A stretch of 64,000 nucleotides of DNA from an uncultured Lachnospiraceae bacterium (GTDB lineage Bacteria > Bacillota > Clostridia > Lachnospirales > Lachnospiraceae). Positions 17,023-25,041 of the stretch are shown one piece after another; the stretch's first letter is position 1; each line of letters opens with the position of its first letter. Where the stretch lies: positions 26,107-90,106 of the forward strand of contig CAJUAA010000012.1 of NCBI GenBank assembly GCA_910584205.1. Direction: 5' to 3'. The notes beneath the pieces were generated by a model. It was given only the letters and a program-made list of their open reading frames with translations, was not told the origin of the DNA and ran no database searches. Both the position numbers and the translations under genes were made by a program.

Positions 17023-17378
17023 CAGTCAACTCCATCTTTCTCATTACGGTTTTTCCAGTATCTCTCCAGAAGTTCCTGGAAAGAAAACGGCCCTGTGCCG
17101 CCGGGACCGGGAGGCATGTCCGCGATAAAATCACCTTCCAGCTCTGCCAGAAGCTGAACACCCGCCTGGCTGACACCGATCAGATAGTGATGGTCCGCCA
17201 CCTCCAGAAGAAGGATTCTTCGGTCCTGTCCTACCTGAATGCTTTCCAGGACCCTCATGTTCCCGGAACAGGTGTTCTGCCCCCACCGCTTTCCAAGCAG
17301 GCGGGAACACCAGTATGCCAGCATCAGGACACCTATTACAGTCACAATCGTGCTGAATGCGGATAAAGCTCCCATCAT
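17022..17378 (-). CDS. fliO: Flagellar biosynthesis protein FliO
   Basis: A 118-residue protein with one N-terminal membrane helix (TIVTVIGVLMLAYWCSRLLG) followed by the FliO domain (MRVLESIQVGQDRRILLLEV, HYLIGVS). It stabilises FliP during export-gate assembly. The ATG at 17378 shares its first base with the fliY stop codon. The tail is rich in Gly/Pro and ends GVD. Confidence 0.88.
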   Translation of the reverse strand: MMGALSAFSTIVTVIGVLMLAYWCSRLLGKRWGQNTCSGNMRVLESIQVGQDRRILLLEVADHHYLIGVSQAGVQLLAELEGDFIADMPPGPGGTGPFSFQELLERYWKNRNEKDGVD

Positions 17379-18823
17379 CACAGAATTTCCGGATTGATCT
17401 CTTTGGAAACGATCTCTGTAATACGGATACCGAAGTTATCCTCTACTACGACGATATCGCCCCGCGCAATACACTGACCATTGACAAACAGGTCCACCTG
17501 CTCGCCTGCCATCTTATCCAGGACGACCAGAGTACCCTGTGTAAATTCGAGAATATCCTTGACCAGACGCTTGGTTCTTCCGATCTCCACAGAAATCTCA
17601 AGAGGAACCTTCATCAGCATCTCCTGATTGGTCTTGTCCTCGATTCCCTCTCCCTCATCTCCATAAATCTGTTCAGAAGCCAGAGGCCGGATGATCGAAC
17701 TTTCCTTTCTCGCCGGTTCCGGAGCCTTGGTTGTCTTCATCATCTCCATCATATGCATCTGTGTCTGCTGCATCTGATTCAGAAGCTGAAGCACCATCGG
17801 GTCCATAGCCGGTGCCGGATACGGATAATACGGCTGCTGCGCTCCCACAGCAGCCTGCGGCTGCATGGCCGGTGCCGCCTGCGGCGCACTCTGAGGCCCT
17901 TCTGCCGGTGCTGCCGGACTGCCCATGGATGCCATCAGCGCGTCCATCTCCTCCTGAGACATGCTTCCGCCTCCGGTGGATGCTGCCGCAGGTTCTTCCT
18001 CCGGTGCCGAAGACCCGCCCATGGATGCCATCAGCGCGTCCATCTCCTCCTGAGACATGCTTCCGCCTCCGGTGGATGCTGCCGCAGGTTCTTCCTCCGG
18101 TGCCGAAGACCCGCCCATGGATGCCATCAATGCGTCCATCTCCTCCTGAGACATGCTTCCGCCTCCGGTGGACGCTGCTGCCGGCTCTTCCTTTGGCTGT
18201 TCCGCCGCCGGCTCCTCGTCCTCGTCATCGCCTCCCAGACCGAACGGCGTCAGCAGACGCTTCGCCAGTTTGGTTGACATAATATTCATAAATTCACTGT
18301 TCAGTTTTTCTTCGATCTCCAGACGGAAGCGGACGACCACCATCCCTTCCGCATCCGGAAAATATTTTTCCTTGAACTCATCCGGCTCTCCTATGTCAAA
18401 TGACTGGGGGGTCGAAATATTCACACTGAACCCTAAAAATTCAGACAATGCGGTAGCCGAAGACCCCATCATCTGATTCATAATCTCACACACTGCGCTG
18501 ATATGGATTTCATCCAGTCCAAAGGACTCGTCGCTGAGGTCCTCCCCCATCAGCGTTCCTACGATGATGCGGATATCCTCCTTACGGAACATCATCACGT
18601 TTTTGCCTGCGAGACCCTCTACATAGGCAATCTCGACACCGATCGCCGGTTCCATCTTTTTGAATTCAAACTCGTCACGGGTCTGAACCTGCACTACCGG
18701 CGTAGTAATGTCTACCTTTGTGCCAAGCAGTGTGGAAACCGCTGTTGCCGATGCGCCGAGACTGATGTTCATGATCTCGCCTATGGCATCTATTTCCATT
18801 TCGTTAAAGCTGCTAGCGCCCAT
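17378..18823 (-). CDS. fliY: Flagellar switch phosphatase FliY (CheC-like plus FliN domain) with triplicated linker motif
   Basis: A 481-residue switch protein. Residues 1-195 are a CheC-like phosphatase domain with two active-site helices (EMEIDAIGEIMNISLGAS; EIHISAVCEIMNQMMGSS). Residues 212-307 are three tandem 32-residue repeats, each with SMSQEEMDALMASM. A Pro/Gln/Met-rich linker follows, and residues about 400-481 form the FliN/SpoA domain. In Bacillus FliY and in FliM, a single N-terminal LSQ-x-EIDALL peptide docks CheY-P. Here that peptide is missing from the N-terminus and three look-alikes sit in the linker. AGGAG precedes the ATG. Confidence 0.92.
   Translation of the reverse strand: MGASSFNEMEIDAIGEIMNISLGASATAVSTLLGTKVDITTPVVQVQTRDEFEFKKMEPAIGVEIAYVEGLAGKNVMMFRKEDIRIIVGTLMGEDLSDESFGLDEIHISAVCEIMNQMMGSSATALSEFLGFSVNISTPQSFDIGEPDEFKEKYFPDAEGMVVVRFRLEIEEKLNSEFMNIMSTKLAKRLLTPFGLGGDDEDEEPAAEQPKEEPAAASTGGGSMSQEEMDALMASMGGSSAPEEEPAAASTGGGSMSQEEMDALMASMGGSSAPEEEPAAASTGGGSMSQEEMDALMASMGSPAAPAEGPQSAPQAAPAMQPQAAVGAQQPYYPYPAPAMDPMVLQLLNQMQQTQMHMMEMMKTTKAPEPARKESSIIRPLASEQIYGDEGEGIEDKTNQEMLMKVPLEISVEIGRTKRLVKDILEFTQGTLVVLDKMAGEQVDLFVNGQCIARGDIVVVEDNFGIRITEIVSKEINPEIL
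17903..18190 (-). repeat. Three in-frame 96-bp tandem repeats inside fliY
   Basis: Three units of exactly 96 bp (32 codons) cover codons 212-243, 244-275 and 276-307. Units 1 and 2 are almost identical in DNA; unit 3 diverges after MASM (GSPAAPA instead of GGSSAPE). Near-identity of DNA points to recent duplication or conversion, and such tracts change copy number easily. Confidence 0.95.
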
Positions 18824-18847
18824 TTCTATGTCTCCTTTTGTCCAACA

Positions 18848-19300
18848 TTATTTTCCAATCTCAAGCGCCTTCTGCGCCATCAGCTTCATTGCGTTCAATG
18901 CCGTGACATTCGCATCATAGGATCTGGTCGCTGACATGGCGTCGGCCGTCTCCTTTAACAGATCCACATTGGGCATCTCCACAAAACCGCTTTCATCAGC
19001 ATCCGGATGCTCCGGGTTATAGACCATCTTCATCTCCCGGTCATCTTCCACGATATCAGCAACCCGCACGCCGCAGGCCCGAACGTTGATCCCTTTTCCC
19101 TGGGCAGCATTACGCATGGCCTCCCGGAAGGAACTGCCGGATCCATAGCTTTCGAACACCACCAGTTTTCTGCGGTAGGCGCCGCCCGCCTCGGTTCTTG
19201 TTGTGTCAATATTACTGACATTTTCCGAAGCAATATCCATTCTCAAACGCTGCGCGCTGAGTCCGGACGCACAAATATCAAATGAACTTAAAAAAGCCAC
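18848..19300 (-). CDS. flgC: Flagellar basal-body rod protein FlgC, displaced from flgB
   Basis: A 150-residue FlgC: N-terminal FDICASGLSAQRLRMDIASE with NVSNIDTT, a central VAGVRV-type segment (RACGVRVADIVEDD), MVYNPEHPDAD, and a C-terminal NVTALNAMKLMAQKALEIG. Such genes normally follow flgB directly, but here flgB is at 32237-32629 and flgC lies between cheY and fliY. The start is GTG with GGAGG nine bases upstream, and a short AAAAAAG-GTGG-CTTTTTT hairpin overlaps it. Confidence 0.93.
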   Translation of the reverse strand: MAFLSSFDICASGLSAQRLRMDIASENVSNIDTTRTEAGGAYRRKLVVFESYGSGSSFREAMRNAAQGKGINVRACGVRVADIVEDDREMKMVYNPEHPDADESGFVEMPNVDLLKETADAMSATRSYDANVTALNAMKLMAQKALEIGK

Positions 19301-19324
19301 CTTTTTTGTCCTCCCGCTTTCTTC

Positions 19325-19684
19325 CTATCCCAGGATCGTCTTCACAGTCTCTACGATACGTTCTTTGTTAAAGGGCTTTACGATGAAGTCCTTTGCTCCG
19401 GACTTGATGGCATCCACTACCATGCCTTCCTGTCCCATAGCGGTACACATAACGATCTTCGCATCCGGATGGTTTCCGCGGATCGTCTTCAGCGCCTGAA
19501 GTCCGTCCATGTTCGGCATGGTAATATCCATAATGACCATATCCGGACTCTCCTCATCATATTTCTTGACTGCCTCGGCACCATCCTGCGCCTCTACAAA
19601 GTTGTCATAGCCGCCCTCTTTCAGTGCGTTCTTGACCATCATCCTCATAAATGCAGCATCATCAACCAGCATAATCTTCGCCAT
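19325..19684 (-). CDS. cheY: Chemotaxis response regulator CheY
   Basis: A 119-residue single-domain receiver: acidic pair D8-D9, phospho-acceptor D53 in VIMDITMPNMDG, Thr81 in MCTAMGQ, Lys103 in VKPF. It carries the phosphoryl group from CheA to the switch proteins FliM and FliY encoded on each side in this operon and is dephosphorylated by CheC and FliY. Confidence 0.95.
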   Translation of the reverse strand: MAKIMLVDDAAFMRMMVKNALKEGGYDNFVEAQDGAEAVKKYDEESPDMVIMDITMPNMDGLQALKTIRGNHPDAKIVMCTAMGQEGMVVDAIKSGAKDFIVKPFNKERIVETVKTILG

Positions 19685-19724
19685 TGTTTTTTCCTCTCTC
19701 TCATAAAAATATTATATGTAAGCT

Positions 19725-20807
19725 TTATTCTAATGCGGCTGTCTCAAGCTCTACGTCCAAATCCAGTTCTTCTTCTTCCGTCTCATCCTCTTCGTAAAGC
19801 CGTTGATTGATCCGCACTGCCACATTCTTTTTATATATGCCCATCTTACCGGTGAACCATGCCTGTCTGCCGATAAACAGCCGTACATCGTGATCCTTCG
19901 GTTTGTTCATATCGATTACATCGCCCTCCTTCAGATGATAAATATCCTCCAGATCCAGCGATATGGTACCCAGCTGGCCGGTGACCGGAAGCGAGGACTC
20001 ACGAATATTATCAAGGATCGTATCCCTGTTATCCTCGTAAGCATAACCTCTTACAATATGCTTGCGGCTGTCGACCACCTGGAAAATGGACTCCAGAAGC
20101 GTTCCCGGCATACAGATGCGGATCTTCTCCGATGCAACACCGGCAAGGTCCACATTCAGGTGGATGATCGCTACCGTTTCATCCAGTCCCACATCCTGCA
20201 TCATACTGGGATTATCCTCAATCCTCTGCGCCTTGAACTCCATATTAATATAATTTGCAAAGCCGTCCTTCAGGGCCTGGATCAGGTACGACAGAATCCT
20301 GCGGTACAGAGCGATCTCCACGTCAGAATAACGGTATTCCGGCTTTACCTTTATGACCTCTTCGCCTCCGCCCAGCATATGGTCGATCAATGTAATGATC
20401 ATCCCCGGGGAGACATAGATCATAAGCGGAACCAGATTCTTACCATGATCCTGTATGGTGGCTTCCACCAGCGTCACCGCATCGTTCTCATGCAGAGAAT
20501 TCACATATTCATAATAACGGCGCTCCTGAACCTCCATGACCGTAATATCCGTCATCACCCGGAACACACCGTTTACCTGTGAAGTAATGATCCGCGCGTA
20601 ATTTTCAAATACGCTGGTCAATATCCGCATCTTGTCTTTTGTAAATTTTCTTGGACTGTAGAAGTCGTACTTACTGTACTTGACCTCTTCTGTTACAGCC
20701 TTTGTCTTTTCTTTTGGTACCGCCTTTTCAGTCTCCGGTTCCTCGCCCCCCGAACTCATAGACTTCAAAAGCGCGTCAATCTGACTTTGGGACAATACGT
20801 CTGCCAT
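19725..20807 (-). CDS. fliM: Flagellar motor switch protein FliM
   Basis: A 360-residue FliM. The N-terminal CheY-P docking peptide is intact (LSQSQIDALLKSM, residues 5-17), the middle CheC-like domain contains TDITVMEVQERRYYEYV and GGGEEV, and the C-terminal SpoA domain contains IGRQAWFTGKMG and an acidic tail. It forms the C-ring with FliG and FliY. AGGTGG precedes the start. Confidence 0.95.
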   Translation of the reverse strand: MADVLSQSQIDALLKSMSSGGEEPETEKAVPKEKTKAVTEEVKYSKYDFYSPRKFTKDKMRILTSVFENYARIITSQVNGVFRVMTDITVMEVQERRYYEYVNSLHENDAVTLVEATIQDHGKNLVPLMIYVSPGMIITLIDHMLGGGEEVIKVKPEYRYSDVEIALYRRILSYLIQALKDGFANYINMEFKAQRIEDNPSMMQDVGLDETVAIIHLNVDLAGVASEKIRICMPGTLLESIFQVVDSRKHIVRGYAYEDNRDTILDNIRESSLPVTGQLGTISLDLEDIYHLKEGDVIDMNKPKDHDVRLFIGRQAWFTGKMGIYKKNVAVRINQRLYEEDETEEEELDLDVELETAALE

Positions 20808-20832
20808 CTAAAAAGCCACCTTTTCTCAATCG

Positions 20833-21747
20833 TTATTCAACCGTTTCGGCTGCGTCATCCGGCTGGAGCTCCTCCACCGGAACTGCGCTTGCAGACCCCT
20901 CAGAAGTACCGCCGACGGTATCAAACCCCTCTTCGTTGATCTCCTGTCCTGTAACCATTACATTGCCTGCTTCCACATCTTCAAGGAATTCGTCGTAATA
21001 GTCGTTCATGGATTTGATATCCGCTCCACTGTCGACGATCAGGAATTCCACTCTTCGGTTTCTCGCCCTTCCCTCGCTGGTATCGTTGTTGCTCACGGAA
21101 CGGTACTGTCCGAAACTCAGGCCCACCAGCTTGCTGGGGTCGATCACGCCTCTGTTCTGAATATATGCCGCAACCTCCGCAGAACGCATGGCCGAGAGGA
21201 TACGGTCTGTCCTTGCATTGTTGGCCCGATCCGCCCGCGCCTGTGCCGTATGTCCCATAATATTGATCTGAGAGACACTTTCATCAAACGGCTCCAGCAC
21301 ACTGCACAGAATATCCAGAATGCCTACCGCTTCATCCGTCAGGTCCGAGCGGTCACCGTCAAAAAACGCCTGATTTTCAAATACCAGGAATGTATAGCCT
21401 TCCCGGCGGGAAACACTCACTCCCTCCACGCCGCTGGCAGAAAGCGCTTCCACCAGAGCGATATACAGTTCCTCCGGATTCTGCGGGTCGGAAATCGTTT
21501 CGTCAAATTCCATATTTCCGGACACATCATACTCGCCCTCTGAAATCTGTTCATTGATCGCAATCTGCTCCGTCTCATCCGAACTGGGAAAAATACTTTT
21601 TACAAAAATCTCCCACTTCTGCTGATTCAGGCTGGACATGGAATAAAGCATGACGAAAAAACACAACAGCAGGGTGACCATATCGCCATATGTGTCCATC
21701 CAGCTTCCGCAGTCTTCACCGCCTCCGCCTTTTTTCCGTCTGCTCAT
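20833..21747 (-). CDS. motB: Flagellar stator protein MotB
   Basis: A 304-residue protein: cytoplasmic Lys/Gly-rich N-terminus, a single membrane helix with the proton-binding Asp (D22 in YGDMVTLLLCFF), and a C-terminal OmpA-like peptidoglycan-binding domain (NIMGHTAQARADRANN, NRRVEFLIVDSG). An extra acidic tail of about 45 residues follows the OmpA domain. The start overlaps the motA stop by ATGA. The YGDM-V-TLLL sequence, with no Na+-stator features evident, suggests a proton-driven motor, by inference. Confidence 0.93.
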   Translation of the reverse strand: MSRRKKGGGGEDCGSWMDTYGDMVTLLLCFFVMLYSMSSLNQQKWEIFVKSIFPSSDETEQIAINEQISEGEYDVSGNMEFDETISDPQNPEELYIALVEALSASGVEGVSVSRREGYTFLVFENQAFFDGDRSDLTDEAVGILDILCSVLEPFDESVSQINIMGHTAQARADRANNARTDRILSAMRSAEVAAYIQNRGVIDPSKLVGLSFGQYRSVSNNDTSEGRARNRRVEFLIVDSGADIKSMNDYYDEFLEDVEAGNVMVTGQEINEEGFDTVGGTSEGSASAVPVEELQPDDAAETVE

Positions 21748-22553
21748 GCCTTTTCACCGCCTTCCGCGCTTTCCGCTTTCAGAAGAAGTTTCTTCTGCTG
21801 GGACTGTTTCATACAGGACAAAAGATGCTCTCTTAAGAACTTGGGATTCTCTCCTGCCTGGATCCCCATGATGCCTTCAATGACCGTCATGCAGTACAGT
21901 TCTTCCTCCGCCTGTCTGACACGAAGCTTCTTTGCAATCGGCTGAAAGAACAGGTTCGCAAACAAACTGCCGTAAAACGTGGTGATCAAAGCCACACTCA
22001 TGTCCTGTCCCAGCGTACTTGCTCCGCCGCCGCCGTCCAGATCCATACCCTTCAGCATGTTGATCAGACCAATCAGGGTACCTACCATACCAAATGCCGG
22101 ACAGTAGGACGAAGCCTTCTCATAAATACCCGCCGCTTCATCATGCCTTGCTACCATATCATCCATCTGTTTTTCAAGCATGCTCCGAACCTTGTCCGGA
22201 TCATTCGCATCCACAATCATCAAAACGCTCTGTTTCAAAAAGGGATCCTTGATCTCCTCCGCCTTCTCCTCCAGAGCCAGAAGACCGCTCTGCCTTGCCA
22301 GCATGGCCAGATCCACCAGCTGGTCCACCAGCTTCGGAATCTCAAATTTTTTCCCTTTGGTCAATACCATCAGCTGCTTCGGTATATCCTTCAATATCCG
22401 AAAAGGGTAGCTTGCCAGTACGGCCGCAACCGTTCCTCCAAGAACGATGACCAAACTCTGCGGATCCCAGAAATTCCCGAGTTTTGAAGTACCGATTCCC
22501 CATACTACAAGCCCCATACCAATTACTATACCGAGAAGCGTTGTAACATCCAT
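21744..22553 (-). CDS. motA: Flagellar stator protein MotA
   Basis: A 269-residue MotA with four membrane segments: MDVTTLLGIVIGMGLVVWGI, QSLVIVLGGTVAAVLASYP, the conserved PAFGMVGTLIGLINML, and SLFANLFFQPIAKKL. Charged residues in the cytoplasmic loop (RHDEAAGIYEKA) contact FliG. It is translationally coupled to motB. GGAG precedes the ATG. Confidence 0.95.
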   Translation of the reverse strand: MDVTTLLGIVIGMGLVVWGIGTSKLGNFWDPQSLVIVLGGTVAAVLASYPFRILKDIPKQLMVLTKGKKFEIPKLVDQLVDLAMLARQSGLLALEEKAEEIKDPFLKQSVLMIVDANDPDKVRSMLEKQMDDMVARHDEAAGIYEKASSYCPAFGMVGTLIGLINMLKGMDLDGGGGASTLGQDMSVALITTFYGSLFANLFFQPIAKKLRVRQAEEELYCMTVIEGIMGIQAGENPKFLREHLLSCMKQSQQKKLLLKAESAEGGEKA

Positions 22554-22589
22554 TCCCTTATCTCCTCCTTGCCGTATATCAGCAATTCT

Positions 22590-22790
22590 TTATTTATATT
22601 CACTCTCCGGTGAGATACAGCTGTGATAGAACGTTCGAAGCTGCTCCACAACAGAATCCGCTGTATCCTTTACCAGATAGTAATAGCCGTTCATCATTTT
22701 GATCTTTGTCTCCGGAATAGATTCCATTGACTCGATCTGAAGTACATTCAAATATAATACTTCTCCGCTTAACCTCGTTACCCTGATCAT
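22590..22790 (-). CDS. flbD: FlbD-family flagellar protein
   Basis: A 66-residue FlbD family protein, MIRVTRLSGEVLYLN then IKMMNGYYYLVKD. It is small and probably cytoplasmic; in related operons it also sits between flgE and motA. The ATG at 22790 has GGAGGG six bases upstream. The same frame stays open upstream to an ATG at 22940 overlapping the flgE stop (TAATG), giving a 116-residue version with a basic then acidic 50-residue extension. No ribosome site lies there, so I take the short form, though coupled translation of the longer one cannot be excluded. Confidence 0.8.
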   Translation of the reverse strand: MIRVTRLSGEVLYLNVLQIESMESIPETKIKMMNGYYYLVKDTADSVVEQLRTFYHSCISPESEYK

Positions 22791-22939
22791 CTCTTTCCCT
22801 CCAGCTTCCATGCTCCAGGCCGGCAGCGAATCCGCGGAGGATGAATGCTCATCCTCCATATGGATCCTTGCCATACGGGCCTCACGGGCCCGGTCCATGA
22901 TCTTCTGGTCGGCACTCCGTCTTCTATACCGCCAGCTCA

Positions 22940-23920
22940 TTAACGTTTCATATTGATGAGATCGGACAGGATCTCATCGCTGACCGTGATGATCTTGGAG
23001 TTGGCCTGGAAACCTCTCTCCGCCATGATCATCTCGGAAAACTCTACTGCCATGTCTACATTGGATGCCTCCAGGTAGCCGGGCATGAGGGTTGCTCTGT
23101 TCGTTCCGGGTACATCTACGCTGCAGTCACCTGTATTGTCGTTTGCAGATGCCTTGTAGTAATTGCTTCCGTCCTTTGTCAGACCGTCCTGGTTCTGGAA
23201 GGTAACAATTGCTGCAGTACCGATCAGGAAGGTTCCGCTCTGCAGTTTTCCGTTTGCATCTTCGTAAGTCAAGGTCGCTTCAATATTACCTGCTTTGTTG
23301 ATCTTAATGCCGTCACACTGAAGAGAAGCGCCGATCGTTACATCATCATCACCTGCAAAAGTAAGGGTCGTTGTAGTACCGTTAATCTCCACTTCTTTCG
23401 GGATACGCAGAGGAACCAAGTCCTTCGAAACGGTCGTGCCGTCTGTACTGCGGAATCCGTATACAAAATTGCCATTGCCGTCTACGATAAATCCATTGCT
23501 GTCCTTCCGGAACTGGCCGACTCTGGTAAAGTCAAAATCCGCTTCTTTGATCTTCTGTGTATCATCTGATGCCAGTCCGGTTGTACCAGCCACGGTCATT
23601 TTTGTGGCCTTCGTCACAAAAAAACCGTTCCCGTCAATGGATGCGCTGAAACCGCCCACGTAGGTCGGCGTACTGGCGGTCATATCCATGGAAATCGTCC
23701 CCATCAGAGAACCATAACCGAACTGAGCCGCATTGACGCCGCCGGCATCCGTTGTACCGTTCGTCGATGCCGTCGACGACTGATACATGGTATCCTTGAA
23801 AGTATAACTCTGTGATTTATAACCAACGGTATTGACGTTTGCAATATTATGTCCGATGACATCCAGTTTCTGCTGGTGGGCACGCAGGCCCGACACTGCT
23901 GAGTCCATTGCTCTTAACAT
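22940..23920 (-). CDS. flgE: Flagellar hook protein FlgE
   Basis: A 326-residue hook protein with N-terminal SAVSGLRAHQQKLDVIGHNI and ANVNTVGYKSQ, a FlgE-type D1 region (FTRVGQFRKDSNGFIVDGNG), and a C-terminal EFSEMIMAERGFQANSKIIT-type helix (split here, residues about 290-325). It is short compared with the 400-residue hook proteins of enteric bacteria, meaning a reduced surface domain. It follows flgD and the TIGR02530 protein. Confidence 0.93.
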   Translation of the reverse strand: MLRAMDSAVSGLRAHQQKLDVIGHNIANVNTVGYKSQSYTFKDTMYQSSTASTNGTTDAGGVNAAQFGYGSLMGTISMDMTASTPTYVGGFSASIDGNGFFVTKATKMTVAGTTGLASDDTQKIKEADFDFTRVGQFRKDSNGFIVDGNGNFVYGFRSTDGTTVSKDLVPLRIPKEVEINGTTTTLTFAGDDDVTIGASLQCDGIKINKAGNIEATLTYEDANGKLQSGTFLIGTAAIVTFQNQDGLTKDGSNYYKASANDNTGDCSVDVPGTNRATLMPGYLEASNVDMAVEFSEMIMAERGFQANSKIITVSDEILSDLINMKR

Positions 23921-24008
23921 AAATTCTATTGTCCTTTCTTTTCCGTTCTTCCGTCCATGTGCTCCTGTCAGTCAGGCAGGAGCAAAAGCATCCTCATACG
24001 AGGGCCTG

Positions 24009-24389
24009 CTACATCAGGACGGCGCTGTCGATATTCGTAAATACCCGCTCCTTCATGTCACTCTGGGACATGGTGGTAACGACGGTATTGTTGGGCACGT
24101 TGACAATGAAAACTCCCTGCGCTCCGATGACTGCCACGTCTCTGGCACCTTTTTTCCTGGCACCGTCCACGGCATGCTCCAGATCGCTCATGAGCTGACT
24201 GTCAAACGCGATTCCCCGTTCATTCATACGTTTTGCGGCATGTTTGGAAAAACTCAGGCCTTCCCTGGCCTGTTCCTGGAGCAGTCTTTCAAACGCCGGC
24301 TGGCTTTCTCTGGCGCCGGCTCTGTCCGTACCATGTTCAATTCCTCTGACACGTCCGTTCTCTAAACCCTGAACTCCATTCATCTCCAT
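24009..24389 (-). CDS. Flagellar operon protein, TIGR02530 family
   Basis: A 126-residue protein of the family found between flgD and flgE in Gram-positive flagellar operons. The diagnostic segment is LSFSKHAAKRMNERGI near residue 46, followed by a short alpha/beta region ending DSAVLM. Its function is not established; the location suggests a part in hook assembly. AAGGGA precedes the ATG. It begins 63 bp after flgD. Confidence 0.85.
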   Translation of the reverse strand: MEMNGVQGLENGRVRGIEHGTDRAGARESQPAFERLLQEQAREGLSFSKHAAKRMNERGIAFDSQLMSDLEHAVDGARKKGARDVAVIGAQGVFIVNVPNNTVVTTMSQSDMKERVFTNIDSAVLM

Positions 24390-24451
24390 ATGTATTCCCT
24401 TCTTTCCAAAAACATCTGCCTGATACTGCTTAAAACTCTGCCCGTATTTTA

Positions 24452-24997
24452 TTACACAGTTGTTTCTTCTCCGTTCTCTCCGGTATCGGGGTCGATCTCC
24501 GGATCAGAACCTTCCTCTTCCTCCGTCTTGTCTTCATACGGATTCGGGATTTTTCCCACACCCAGCACATGGCTCAAAGGATATTCTTTCTTATCGCCTT
24601 CGACTTTAAGTACCGGATTACCGTTTACGAAGCTTATATATTCCACCTTCGCATATTTGACGCCTACCGGAACATCTACGCCGTTCTTTTCTTCCGTGAC
24701 TGCAACCGTAATCTCCTGTCCGATCAGTCCGGCCGCATAAGTCTGTGCCGAAGTTGCCGTAGACGTCTCGATTGCCGTTGTCATGGAACTCATGGCCTGC
24801 ATCATGCCCATCTGGGTCAGCTGCGCCATCATCTCGCTGGTTTCCATGGGATTGGTCGTGTCCTGGTTCTGAAGCTGCGTCGCCAGAAGCTGGAAAAAAT
24901 CCGTCATGGACAACGTGTTCCTGTCATTGGACTCCACCGTATAGCTCTGCAGAAAATCAGGATTTGTTGTTCCGCTGACTGCCATATCAGTTGCCAT
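24452..24997 (-). CDS. flgD: Flagellar hook-cap assembly protein FlgD
   Basis: A 181-residue FlgD. The conserved N-terminal export and scaffold region is FFQLLATQLQNQDTTNPMET with MAQLTQMG, followed by a short beta-rich part (GQEITVAV, VEYISFVNGNPVLKVEG) and an acidic C-terminus rich in Glu/Asp. It caps the growing hook. AAGGAT lies upstream of the ATG, 44 bp after fliK. Confidence 0.92.
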   Translation of the reverse strand: MATDMAVSGTTNPDFLQSYTVESNDRNTLSMTDFFQLLATQLQNQDTTNPMETSEMMAQLTQMGMMQAMSSMTTAIETSTATSAQTYAAGLIGQEITVAVTEEKNGVDVPVGVKYAKVEYISFVNGNPVLKVEGDKKEYPLSHVLGVGKIPNPYEDKTEEEEGSDPEIDPDTGENGEETTV

Positions 24998-25041
24998 TTT
25001 TCATCATCCTTTCTGTCATTGGTTCTGTGTCAGATCCGGTC

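Noticed and set aside
17903..18190. Regular 96-bp repeats considered as a CRISPR or minisatellite
   Set aside because: They are in frame inside fliY, have no spacers, and encode a sensible repeated peptide.
22590..22940. A 116-residue form of FlbD
   Set aside because: The internal ATG has a strong ribosome site and gives the normal family length; the longer start has none. Coupled translation remains a remote possibility.
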